Positions 9,553-17,386 of a DNA stretch of 64,000 bases are shown here, one piece after another. The stretch's first letter is position 1. The number at the start of each line of letters is the position of its first letter. The stretch covers positions 930,001 to 994,000 of the forward strand of contig NZ_HG938353.1 of assembly GCF_000731315.1 (NCBI RefSeq). The letters are read 5' to 3'. Source of the stretch: Neorhizobium galegae bv. orientalis str. HAMBI 540. Lineage in GTDB: Bacteria > Pseudomonadota > Alphaproteobacteria > Rhizobiales > Rhizobiaceae. The notes under the pieces were generated by a model. That model was not told the origin of the DNA. It did not search any database and saw nothing but the letters and a program-made list of their open reading frames with translations. Position numbers and translations under genes: made by a program.

Positions 9553-10305
9553 ATGCAGTGGCAGGACGAAGCGATCATCATAGGCGTCAAGCGCCACGGC
9601 GAGACGAGCGTCATCGCCGAGCTGATGACCCGTGACCGCGGCCGGCATCTCGGCCTCGTCCGCTCCGGCCGCTCGCGGGCGATGCAGCCGGTGCTGCAGG
9701 CCGGCAACCGGGTCGAGGCCGTCTGGCGCGCGCGGCTCGACGAACATCTCGGCGAGTTCAAGCTGGAACCGATCCGGCTGCGCGCCGCCAAGCTGATGGA
9801 AACGGCGACCGCAGTCTACGGCGTCCAGGCCATGGGCGCGCTGCTGCGCCTGCTGCCGGAGCGTGATCCGCATCCGCATCTCTTCGAGGCGCTGGACATC
9901 ATCCTCGATGCCTTCGACGACCCCTCCGATGCCGGCGAGCTTTTTGTGCGTTTCGAGCTCGCGGTGCTGAACGATCTCGGTTTCGGCCTCGACCTCACCG
10001 AATGCGCCGCGACCGGCGGACGCGAAAACCTCGTCTACGTCTCGCCGAAAACCGGCCGTGCCGTTTCCCGCGAGGCAGGCACGCCCTATGCCGACCGGAT
10101 GCTGGCGCTGCCGGGGTTCTTGAGCGAAGGCGCCGCTTCGGCCGCCGACCGCGACAGCATGGCGGAGGCCTTCCGGCTCACCGGTTATTTCCTGCACCGC
10201 CACGTCTACGAACCTCGGGGCCTGACGGAAAACGCCGCCCGCGACGGCTTCGTCCAGGCGGCGCTGAAGGCGCTTTCGAGGGATGCGGAACGCCAGGCCG
10301 GGTGA
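9553..10305 (+). CDS. recO: DNA repair protein RecO
   Basis: Recombination mediator of the RecF pathway; helps load RecA onto SSB-coated single-stranded DNA. 250 residues: an N-terminal OB fold ([21 protein letters not shown], of which [16 protein letters not shown] is typical of rhizobial RecO) and a C-terminal helical domain. The ATG at 9553 matches the usual N-terminus; AGGAG lies about 14 nt upstream. Part of the conserved rnc-era-recO neighbourhood, here split from era by the PAS gene and a secreted hypothetical protein. Confidence 0.95.
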   Translation: MQWQDEAIIIGVKRHGETSVIAELMTRDRGRHLGLVRSGRSRAMQPVLQAGNRVEAVWRARLDEHLGEFKLEPIRLRAAKLMETATAVYGVQAMGALLRLLPERDPHPHLFEALDIILDAFDDPSDAGELFVRFELAVLNDLGFGLDLTECAATGGRENLVYVSPKTGRAVSREAGTPYADRMLALPGFLSEGAASAADRDSMAEAFRLTGYFLHRHVYEPRGLTENAARDGFVQAALKALSRDAERQAG

Positions 10306-10312
10306 GGGGCCT

Positions 10313-11572
10313 CTACTCCGCCGGCTGAGGCCGCAACAAGCCGCGGTCGACCGGCTTTTCCTGGATCGGCCAATGCACGATCGCGGCAAAGATGCCGAGT
10401 GCCACGCCGAGCCACCAGACCGGATCATACGAGCCGAATCGGTCGTAGAGATAACCGCCCATCCACACGCCGAGGAACGAGCCCACCTGGTGCGACAGGA
10501 AAACGATGCCGCCCAGGAGCCCGAGATGGCGCGTGCCGAACATGATGGCGACGAGCCCGTTGGTCGGCGGCACGGTGGAAAGCCACAAAAGCCCCATGAC
10601 GATCGCAAACACGATCACCGAGACGGGCGTTTGCGGCAGGAGGAGGAAGGCGGTGACCGCGATCGACCGGGCGATGTAGATATAGGCGAGGAAATAGGGT
10701 TTTGAATAACGCTGGCCGATCATGCCCGCGCCGAACGAGCCGATGATGTTGAAGAAGCCGATCAGCGCCATGGCGATCACCGCGTAAGCGGGCGCGATGC
10801 CGATATCGCCGAGATAGGCCGGGAAATGCGCGGTGATGAAGGCCACCTGGAAACCGCAGACGAAAAAGCCGGAGGTCAGGAGAAGATAGCTCTGGTGGCC
10901 GAAGGCCTCGCGCAGCGCCTCGCCGACGGTCTGCTTGACCTCGGACTGCGACTGGGTGCCGGAGCTGGAATTGCCGCGCAGGGGATAGGCGAGCACCGGC
11001 ACCAGCAGCATCAGCAAGGCGATATAGACGAGGCTGTCCGACCAGCCGTAGGTGCTGATTAGCGCTTGGCTCAATGGCGCAAACAGGAACATGCCGGCCG
11101 AACCCGCAGCCGTGCCGATGCCGAAGGCGACCGACCGCTGTTCGGGCGTCACGTTGCGGGCAAAGGCCGACAGGATGGTGCCGAACGAGCCGGCACCGAC
11201 CGCAAGCCCGACTATCACGCCGCCGCTGAGATAGAGCACCGGGACCGAATGGGCAGTCGACATCAGGATCAGGCCGCAGGCGTAGAGCAGGCCGGAAAGG
11301 GTCAGCACCCGCCCGGTGCCGTATTTGTCGGCAAGCGCCCCGAACAACGGCTGGCCGAGCCCCCAGGCAAGGTTCTGGATCGCCATGGCGAGCGCGAAGG
11401 TGGAGCGGTCCCAGCCGGTGTCGTGGAGCATTGGCAGCTGGAAGAAGCCCATGGCCGAGCGCGGGCCGAAGGTCAGCATGGCGATCAGGGCACCGGCGAC
11501 GATGATCAGCCAGGGCATGGAAGCCGGCCTCTGCCCCGAGGGGCGCACGGATGGCGATGCAGACGTGGGCAT
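10313..11572 (-). CDS. MFS transporter
   Basis: 419-residue major facilitator superfamily protein with about 12 hydrophobic segments in two halves. The loop 2-3 motif is visible as GALADKYGTGRVL. The pattern (SAMGFFQLPMLHDTGWDRSTFALAMA) resembles the oxalate/formate-antiporter-like or YbfB/CynX-like MFS groups, but the substrate cannot be assigned. The start at 11572 follows a short Ser/Pro-rich cytoplasmic tail. Its stop is 7 bp from that of recO (convergent). No regulator gene is adjacent. Confidence 0.92.
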   Translation of the reverse strand: MPTSASPSVRPSGQRPASMPWLIIVAGALIAMLTFGPRSAMGFFQLPMLHDTGWDRSTFALAMAIQNLAWGLGQPLFGALADKYGTGRVLTLSGLLYACGLILMSTAHSVPVLYLSGGVIVGLAVGAGSFGTILSAFARNVTPEQRSVAFGIGTAAGSAGMFLFAPLSQALISTYGWSDSLVYIALLMLLVPVLAYPLRGNSSSGTQSQSEVKQTVGEALREAFGHQSYLLLTSGFFVCGFQVAFITAHFPAYLGDIGIAPAYAVIAMALIGFFNIIGSFGAGMIGQRYSKPYFLAYIYIARSIAVTAFLLLPQTPVSVIVFAIVMGLLWLSTVPPTNGLVAIMFGTRHLGLLGGIVFLSHQVGSFLGVWMGGYLYDRFGSYDPVWWLGVALGIFAAIVHWPIQEKPVDRGLLRPQPAE

Positions 11573-11676
11573 GGGGACCTCCTCGAACACAAGGAGCAAA
11601 ACATACCGCGTGCACCGCTGTTGTTAAAACAACTTTTGCTCAATCAATCCATCACCGGGATTGATGATGCCGCCCT

Positions 11677-12576
11677 CTACGGCGTGCCCGGCGGATCGAT
11701 CGCCGATGGGCTCATGCGCCCGAGCCGGGCTTCGCGCCAGATGGTAAAAATGCCGGCGCCGATGACGATTGCTACGCCGAGGATCATGTTGGCGGTCATC
11801 ACCTCGCCGAACACGAAGACGCCGATCAGGCAGACCAGCACCGACTGGATATAGGACATCGGCTGCACGACCACCGCATCGAGCAGGTTGAAGGCGCGGA
11901 TCAGAAGGTAATGCCCGCTCATGCCGGTGATGCAAAGCACCACCATCCACAGCCAGTCGGCGGGCGTGACCTGCGTCCAGTAGAACGGGCCGACAAAGGT
12001 GATCGTCACCGCGCCGACGACGCCGGTATAGAAAAAGGCCGTTTCGGACGTGTCGGTGCGGCTGGCAAGCCGGGTCATGACGGAATAGAGGCCGAACATC
12101 AGCGTCGCGACCATCGGGATGGCGATCGCCGCGTCGAAGGTGGCATTGAGCGGGTTGACGATCAGAAGGATGCCGATAAAGCCGACGCCGATCGCCGTCC
12201 ACCGCCGCCAGCCGACCTTCTCGCCGAGAAACGGCACCGAAAGACAGGCGACCACCAGCGGCGTCGCCGCAAACATCGTGTGGCTGGCCGCCAGCCCGAC
12301 ATGCGAAAAGGAGAAGATCGAGATGACGATCTGCACCGCCAGAAGCGCACCGCGGGCAACCTGCAGCCAAGGCCGGCTGGCGCTTGCCGCAACCTTCAAT
12401 CCGCCCGACGACCGGCTCGCCAGCGCAAACGCAAAGCCCGCGAATGCCCAGTAGCGGATCATGGTGATGAAGATCGGCGGATAGGCGCTGCCCAGATGTT
12501 TGGAAATCCCGTCCTGCAGCGAAAAGATCGTCACCGCCGCGATGGCGCAGATGAGGCCGGTGGACCGAGGGGTCAT
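11677..12576 (-). CDS. DMT/EamA family transporter
   Basis: 299-residue inner-membrane protein with ten predicted helices arranged as two EamA repeats (one from about residue 8, AAVTIFSLQDGISKHLG; a second from about 145, TAFFYTGVVGAVTITFVGPF). Drug/metabolite transporters of this type export amino acids, metabolites or drugs; no substrate is evident. ATG 12576 is preferred over the upstream in-frame ATG at 12627 because the repeat begins directly after it and a GAAAGAG purine stretch precedes it. It lies immediately left of the ABC-3C cassette. Confidence 0.9.
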   Translation of the reverse strand: MTPRSTGLICAIAAVTIFSLQDGISKHLGSAYPPIFITMIRYWAFAGFAFALASRSSGGLKVAASASRPWLQVARGALLAVQIVISIFSFSHVGLAASHTMFAATPLVVACLSVPFLGEKVGWRRWTAIGVGFIGILLIVNPLNATFDAAIAIPMVATLMFGLYSVMTRLASRTDTSETAFFYTGVVGAVTITFVGPFYWTQVTPADWLWMVVLCITGMSGHYLLIRAFNLLDAVVVQPMSYIQSVLVCLIGVFVFGEVMTANMILGVAIVIGAGIFTIWREARLGRMSPSAIDPPGTP

Positions 12577-12938
12577 GAAGGCAGTCTCTTTCGGGGTGCC
12601 GCCCGGATGGAAATCCGGTCGGCGCATGGGAAGCAGGGCGGCTTATGGTGATGACCCGGTTGTGACCGTTCGGCAAGGGGCCGGACAACGTGATTTTACG
12701 AATAGCTGCCATGCGTGTGGCGGGGGAGTGGGGGTAACGTCCGTTTGCGCCAGAAGCGATCACTGCGCACGGCAATTGCATCAGCCAAATTGCGCCGAAG
12801 CAGTGGCGGAATTAGCAGGCATTTGGTGGTTGCAGATCGTGGATGCTGAGGATTAGTGGTTGATTTTAACTTCTGCTGACTTCACTATAAAGATGAAGAT
12901 TTCTTGGAGAACCGCATCGGTTCAAACGCCAGTTTTAT
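12577..12938. other. Intergenic region at the left edge of the ABC-3C cassette
   Basis: 362 bp between two divergent genes. The left two thirds has host-like base composition. From about 12840 rightwards the sequence turns A+T-rich, with TATAAAG at 12887, and probably holds the cassette promoter, although I cannot fit a well-spaced -35/-10 pair. No tRNA, attachment-type repeat or transposon end is visible. Confidence 0.5.
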
Positions 12939-14135
12939 ATGCCGGATCTCATGTCGCAATTCTCAGCCGCTGAACAGGGACTAGGATACATCTTCCAGCC
13001 CCGGTTGGCGTTACTTCAGGCTCTAGACTATCCCGAGGACTGCCTCGTCTACATGGAGCGTAACGATGACGTTGAATTCGTCGAGCAGGGTGGACGAATT
13101 TCGTTAGGCTCGGTGAAGCACAAGGCGGAGGGTGATCGACTGAGTGATCTGTCGATAGATTTCTGGAAATCGGTCCGGATCTGGCTCGTTACCTTCAAGG
13201 GGACTGGACGAACCGCCTCAAAGGCGCAATTTCAGCTCCTCACCACATCGGAAATTTCGGGAGGATCGTTCCTCGAACAGTTCGCGGAACACGACGCGGA
13301 TGGCTTCAATAGAGCTCAGGGCGCGGCTGCCGCGCTAAAAAATAGCCGGTCGGAACTGATTGCCAAGATCAAGGACGAACTGGCAGACCTGACTGCAGAG
13401 GAGGCGAGCGACTTTTATTCTCGCATTACAATATTTCCTCAAACGCCAAGGATCGGAGACATTCCGGGCCTGATCAGCCGGCGGCTTATAACCGTGCGTA
13501 AGGAATCTCGAGCGGATCTATTCCAGCGCCTTGAAGGCTGGTGGATCGACCTGGTGATCCAAACGCTGACCGGCGTGCGAAAAGAGCCCATAAAGGTACA
13601 GGAGTTGCACGACCGGCTTGCGGTTCTTGCAGACGACTACAAGTTGGACAGTCTTCCCATCGAATTCAGTGATAAATTTCCGGAGGGCGACATTGATGCA
13701 AACACAGATCCACGTCGCTTCGTCGAGCAGTTGCGAGCGCTAAACCTACCTGCAGAACGCATCCGGTACGCGATCATCGACTACTACCGCGCCTTCGAGC
13801 AGCGCTCAAGTTGGGCGAGAGCGACCCTCATCGTGTCCGGCGAAATCGAAAGATACGAGGACAAGCTTGTTGAGGAGTGGGGCCGTTACAAAGCCGTGGT
13901 TTGCGAAAACATCACGGAAGAAAGTAAAGACGAGACATGCGTAGTTGCCGGGCGTGAGCTCTACAATTGGGCAGAGCGTTCAACTGGACAGCTTAGAATC
14001 CGCGAGCGCGTCGCCGAGCAATATGTTGTACGCGGCACCTTTCATATTCTGGCAAACGGTAGCCCGGAACCTCGCATCCATTGGCATCCCCGCTTCCTTC
14101 AACAGATCGCCAAGATCCTTGAGGTCGCGGCATGA
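12939..14135 (+). CDS. ABC-3C system protein with nuclease-like N-terminus (putative effector)
   Basis: 398 residues; first gene of the cassette. The N-terminus (about 10-110) has the pattern of Cap4/DUF4297-like PD-(D/E)XK nucleases: E12, F-Q20 in the first helix, E40, D44, then SVKHK (K60) where the usual motif is (E/Q)xK. Here Ser58 stands in for Gln/Glu. The rest is helical and matches the general form of ABC-three-component C-terminal domains. In this family it is the proposed effector, controlled by the ATPase. It ends in a 4-bp ATGA overlap with the middle component. Codon use is A+T-richer than in neighbours (A/T-ending codons, TTA Leu). The start could also be ATG 12951. The nuclease call is inferred from pattern only. 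Confidence 0.8.
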   Translation: MPDLMSQFSAAEQGLGYIFQPRLALLQALDYPEDCLVYMERNDDVEFVEQGGRISLGSVKHKAEGDRLSDLSIDFWKSVRIWLVTFKGTGRTASKAQFQLLTTSEISGGSFLEQFAEHDADGFNRAQGAAAALKNSRSELIAKIKDELADLTAEEASDFYSRITIFPQTPRIGDIPGLISRRLITVRKESRADLFQRLEGWWIDLVIQTLTGVRKEPIKVQELHDRLAVLADDYKLDSLPIEFSDKFPEGDIDANTDPRRFVEQLRALNLPAERIRYAIIDYYRAFEQRSSWARATLIVSGEIERYEDKLVEEWGRYKAVVCENITEESKDETCVVAGRELYNWAERSTGQLRIRERVAEQYVVRGTFHILANGSPEPRIHWHPRFLQQIAKILEVAA

Positions 14136-14620
14136 AGCAGTGGGTCAATCGCCCCATCGAAATTCGTAACCTGTTCAACCCTGCATTCTGTGGCCTGGTT
14201 CTGCATCGTGCTATCGCGAGTTTTCAGGAGAAAGACGCGCGGGGAATTCCGTTCTCGTTGTCACTGCTGATCCTTCCCTTGAGCCTTCAACAGGGATCCC
14301 GCGAAATCCTGCAGACTGGTAGTCGAAGCTACCTCCTCAAGGTAATTGCAGAACATCCCGAACTCCTCGTCGGATTCTCAGATCGCTGTGCGGACGTATT
14401 GCCCTTTACGTTCGAAGGGTTAGGCCTGCTCATGCATGTCGGCGCGCTTACGGTTACGACGGAAGGATTTCTGGTTCCGGGAGACAGCCGGGTCGTCAAG
14501 AGCGTCAACGGGAGTGAGGAATCCAAGGCTTGCCAGCGAGTAGCCGCTTATTTGGGTAAGCAATTTGCCCTGATTGGCGATCGAGGGACTATCTACACAA
14601 CGCTTGGAATTCGGCCATGA
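14132..14620 (+). CDS. ABC-3C system middle component
   Basis: 162 residues starting MKQWVNRPIEIRNLFNPAF, which matches the middle-component proteins of ABC-three-component systems: the opening with RNLFNPAFCG, then FSLSLLILPLSL and a C-terminal part with KACQRVAAYLGKQFALIG. Middle components are thought to bridge the effector and the ABC ATPase; no catalytic residues are expected and none is seen. It overlaps both neighbours by 4 bp (ATGA at 14132 and 14617), a strong sign of translational coupling and of fixed stoichiometry. Confidence 0.85.
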   Translation: MKQWVNRPIEIRNLFNPAFCGLVLHRAIASFQEKDARGIPFSLSLLILPLSLQQGSREILQTGSRSYLLKVIAEHPELLVGFSDRCADVLPFTFEGLGLLMHVGALTVTTEGFLVPGDSRVVKSVNGSEESKACQRVAAYLGKQFALIGDRGTIYTTLGIRP

Positions 14621-16563
14621 AAATCAAATCAATCCACATTTACAGTGTTGACGGGCGCCGGCGGGACGTGGCCTTTCACGATGGGCTCAATGTTATCACC
14701 GGCCGATCTTCGACGGGTAAGTCCGCGCTTTCAGATATCATTGAATACTGCATGGGGCGATCGACTTTCAACGTTCCGGAAGGCGTCATTCGTGATCGTG
14801 TGGTTTGGTTCTCAGTAATTTTCCGGTTTACTGGCGAGGAAGTCCTGGTCGCCAAGCCGGCGCCCTCGCCTGGGGCGCAAAGTTTGAGCATGGCGATGGT
14901 ACGCCGTGGAGCTAAGCTAGAAGCGCCCCCGTTCCCTGAGCTTGCGGTCAATGACAGCGATGATGGAGTCGTGGCGCTGCTGACGCACCTGTTGGGCATT
15001 CCAGAAAACACCACCGAGGTTCCACTTGAAAGCAGTAGGGTGAGCTTTGATGCTAACGTGAAGCATAGCTTCTATTACTTGTTCCAAAAGCAGGGATTGG
15101 TCACGAACAAGGAGCAGTTATTTTATCGGCAGAACGAACCGCAGCAACCTCAGACCATCAAGGACACCCTACCCATACTTCTCGGCGTATCCGGACGAGA
15201 CAAGTTCACGCTCGAATCGCAGCTTCGCATGGCTCAGCGGGAACTGCGCCTTAACACGAAGCTTCTTCAGCAGGCTCGTGAGGCAATCGACAATTCCGAA
15301 GAGCGAGCTATCGGCCTTCTTTCGGAAGCCCGTGCGGTTGAGATTCCGCTTGGAGACGACGAAACGGCAGTCATCGCGCTTCTCCGTCGTGCACTGAACT
15401 GGCAACCCACTCCGATCCCGCAAGACGATGGTACCAGGATCTCAAGCATTGAAGGAACGTTGCTCGACCTACGCGACAGGCGTCGCGAAGTTCAGCGCCG
15501 TATTGAAGGCGCCGAGCAGTTCTCCAAGCGGTCGAAAGGCTTTGAAGTGGAGGCCAGTGAGCAACGTGACAGACTGAACTCAATCAAGGCCTTGCCGGTT
15601 AACAGGGCGACTGGCGAGTGGCAATGGCCATTCGCTCAGGTCAATCTTGGAATGGAAGGACCTATCGCCCAGATTCTATTGAGCGAGCTTGGGTCGTTAG
15701 ACGACGAGCTTGCTGCGGTTACTGGCGAGAGGCCTGTATTGGCTGCCTATCTCGTTGAGCAAGAAAAAGCGCTGGTTGAGATTGGCGACCAAATCCGAAC
15801 AAAAGAGGTGGAACTCTCCTCCGCCATCGCTTCAAGCGAAATGGCAACGGCGCTAGGCAACCGAAACAACGCGGCGTCGCGTGTAGTCGGTCGGATAAGC
15901 CTGTTCCTCGAAGGTATCATTCCCAACAAAGAGCTACTTCATCTCCAGGCTGAGGAGCGCCGGCTCAAAGCTCGGATAGCCGATTTGGAGGAGCGCCTCG
16001 GCACTGACGATTCTGATGCGAGACTGATGTCGACGCTAAGCAACATCGGCCTTCATATGTCTGGGTACATCGCCGCCCTCGGCGGCGAGTTTTCTGAGTT
16101 CCCGGCACGGCTCGATATGCACAACTTGACCGTGGTGATAGATCGTCCTGGCAGACCGATTTACATGAACAGGACCGGTGGCGGCGAGAACCATCTCGCT
16201 TACCATCTGGCGGCGCTCTTGTCTTTGCACCGGTTTGCGACGACATACGGGCACCCAATACCTCGCTTCATGCTGATTGATCAGCCTAGCCAAGTCTACT
16301 TTCCTTCCGACGCTTCTTACATTGCGGCGGGTGGTTCGGTGGAGCAAACTGAAAGCCAGAAGGACGCGGACCTGGAAGCGGTTCGCCGGTTGTTCGAAAT
16401 GCTGTATCGATTTGTCACCGAGGATGCGCCTGGATTTCAGCTCATTGTGACGGAACACGCAAACTTGCGAGACGATTGGTTCCAGCAATCGCTTGTTGAG
16501 ACGCCGTGGGCAAAGCCGCCAGCGTTGGTGCCGGACGATTGGCCTGAAGTGCCGCTGCAATGA
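14617..16563 (+). CDS. DUF3732 ABC/SMC-like ATPase of the ABC-3C system
   Basis: 648-residue P-loop ATPase. Walker A is GRSSTGKS (residues 29-36). A long central region (about 200-470) is coiled-coil-like and Glu/Arg-rich. An ABC signature-like GGGENHLAYHLAALLSLHR follows, then the Walker B segment FMLIDQPSQVYFP that is characteristic of DUF3732, and a switch His in LIVTEHANL. This is the RecN/SMC-like architecture of the ATPase of ABC-three-component systems, presumed to sense or hold DNA and gate the effector. All ATPase motifs look intact, so the cassette seems functional. The next gene (tetR) is convergent. Confidence 0.9.
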   Translation: MKIKSIHIYSVDGRRRDVAFHDGLNVITGRSSTGKSALSDIIEYCMGRSTFNVPEGVIRDRVVWFSVIFRFTGEEVLVAKPAPSPGAQSLSMAMVRRGAKLEAPPFPELAVNDSDDGVVALLTHLLGIPENTTEVPLESSRVSFDANVKHSFYYLFQKQGLVTNKEQLFYRQNEPQQPQTIKDTLPILLGVSGRDKFTLESQLRMAQRELRLNTKLLQQAREAIDNSEERAIGLLSEARAVEIPLGDDETAVIALLRRALNWQPTPIPQDDGTRISSIEGTLLDLRDRRREVQRRIEGAEQFSKRSKGFEVEASEQRDRLNSIKALPVNRATGEWQWPFAQVNLGMEGPIAQILLSELGSLDDELAAVTGERPVLAAYLVEQEKALVEIGDQIRTKEVELSSAIASSEMATALGNRNNAASRVVGRISLFLEGIIPNKELLHLQAEERRLKARIADLEERLGTDDSDARLMSTLSNIGLHMSGYIAALGGEFSEFPARLDMHNLTVVIDRPGRPIYMNRTGGGENHLAYHLAALLSLHRFATTYGHPIPRFMLIDQPSQVYFPSDASYIAAGGSVEQTESQKDADLEAVRRLFEMLYRFVTEDAPGFQLIVTEHANLRDDWFQQSLVETPWAKPPALVPDDWPEVPLQ

Positions 16564-16610
16564 CCTTAGGCTGCTTGTTTTTCAGTTCAGCCAGCGTCCA
16601 CGCCTCAACC

Positions 16611-17264
16611 TCACCTCTCCACCAACAACCCCGAAACCAGCGTCAGAAACGCCTCCACCGCCTTTTTCGACACCGCTTTCGGGTCCTCGGCACTGGCGAT
16701 CCAGAGTGCGGCACTCAAGGTGGCGCCGTTGACGAGGCGGGCGGTGGCTTCGGCGTCGACGGGGCGGATCGTGCCTTCGTCGATCAGCTTCTGGAGGCTT
16801 GCGGTGGTGGTGCGGATGCAGGCGCTCTGGCTTGGCCATTGCGACGGATCGCCGAGTACCGCCGGTCCGTCAAGTAGCATGATCCGCTGGATTTCGGGCT
16901 CCAGCGACATTTCGATATAGGCGACGCATTCGTCGACGAAGCCGCGCCAGGTATCGTCGGCCCGGCTTGAGATCTCGCAGAGACGGTTTGATATTTCCGC
17001 GTCGATCTGCATGACCACCGCCATCAGCAGGCCCTTCTTGTCGCCGAAATGGTGGTAGAGGGCGCCACGCGTCAGCCCGGCGCCGGCGGTGAAATCGTCC
17101 ATCGAGGCCTCGGCATAACCTTGGCGCGCAAAGGCGTGCCTTGCCGCGGCGATCAGCTTGGCCTTCGTTTCGGCGATCATTTCCTTGCGCGGCCTGGCGG
17201 CGCTCCTTGGGCTCGTGTCGGGAGCCATATCGGTGACGATCTTGTCTGCCATCTTCTCAGCCAT
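16611..17264 (-). CDS. TetR/AcrR family transcriptional repressor
   Basis: 217 residues. The N-terminal helix-turn-helix (about 28-75) shows the usual TetR form: ARHAFARQGYAEASMDDF followed by GLTRGALYHHFGDKKGLLMA. The C-terminal ligand domain has no assigned inducer. It is divergent from an MFS efflux gene; the 122-bp gap carries three copies of the palindrome CATACG-N3-CGTATG, the likely operator for both genes. Other in-frame starts exist at 17252 and 17228; the first is listed, although its promoter would leave a very short leader. Confidence 0.93.
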   Translation of the reverse strand: MAEKMADKIVTDMAPDTSPRSAARPRKEMIAETKAKLIAAARHAFARQGYAEASMDDFTAGAGLTRGALYHHFGDKKGLLMAVVMQIDAEISNRLCEISSRADDTWRGFVDECVAYIEMSLEPEIQRIMLLDGPAVLGDPSQWPSQSACIRTTTASLQKLIDEGTIRPVDAEATARLVNGATLSAALWIASAEDPKAVSKKAVEAFLTLVSGLLVER

Positions 17265-17273
17265 GCGGACTCC

Positions 17274-17302
17274 GAATTATTCGCATACGCTCCGTATGTG
17301 AA
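17274..17302 (-). promoter_or_regulatory. tetR promoter
   Basis: On the minus strand TTCACA (17302-17297) and TAATTC (17279-17274) are separated by exactly 17 bp. Operator 1 lies inside the spacer, so a bound repressor would block RNA polymerase. Confidence 0.55.
17284..17298. promoter_or_regulatory. TetR operator 1
   Basis: CATACGCTCCGTATG: perfect 6-bp arms around a 3-bp centre. It sits within the spacer of the tetR promoter. Confidence 0.75.
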
Positions 17303-17331
17303 TTGACATACGAAATGTATGCGACTATTTA
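17303..17331 (+). promoter_or_regulatory. MFS efflux gene promoter
   Basis: TTGACA (17303-17308), a 17-bp spacer, then TATTTA (17326-17331): a near-consensus sigma-70 promoter. Operator 2 occupies the spacer and operator 3 begins 5 bp past the -10 box. Confidence 0.7.
17307..17321. promoter_or_regulatory. TetR operator 2
   Basis: CATACGAAATGTATG: same palindrome as operator 1 with one arm mismatch. Lies in the spacer of the MFS promoter. Confidence 0.75.
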
Positions 17332-17336
17332 CCTCA

Positions 17337-17351
17337 CATACGCGGCGTATG
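17337..17351. promoter_or_regulatory. TetR operator 3
   Basis: CATACGCGGCGTATG: perfect 6-bp arms. Lies just downstream of the MFS -10 box, near the expected transcription start. Centres of operators 1, 2 and 3 are 23 and 30 bp apart. Confidence 0.75.
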
Positions 17352-17386
17352 TAAGTCCTCATTCAAAATAACCCAAGGAGCAGGTT

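Noticed and set aside
12857..12892. A -35/-10 promoter pair for the ABC-3C cassette (TTGATT ... TATAAA)
   Set aside because: The spacing is about 20 bp or the boxes are weak in other alignments, so I list only the region and no exact promoter.
12939..16563. Reading the cassette as a CBASS operon because of the Cap4-like first gene
   Set aside because: There is no CD-NTase (nucleotidyltransferase) or SAVED domain; the ATPase and middle component fit ABC-3C instead.
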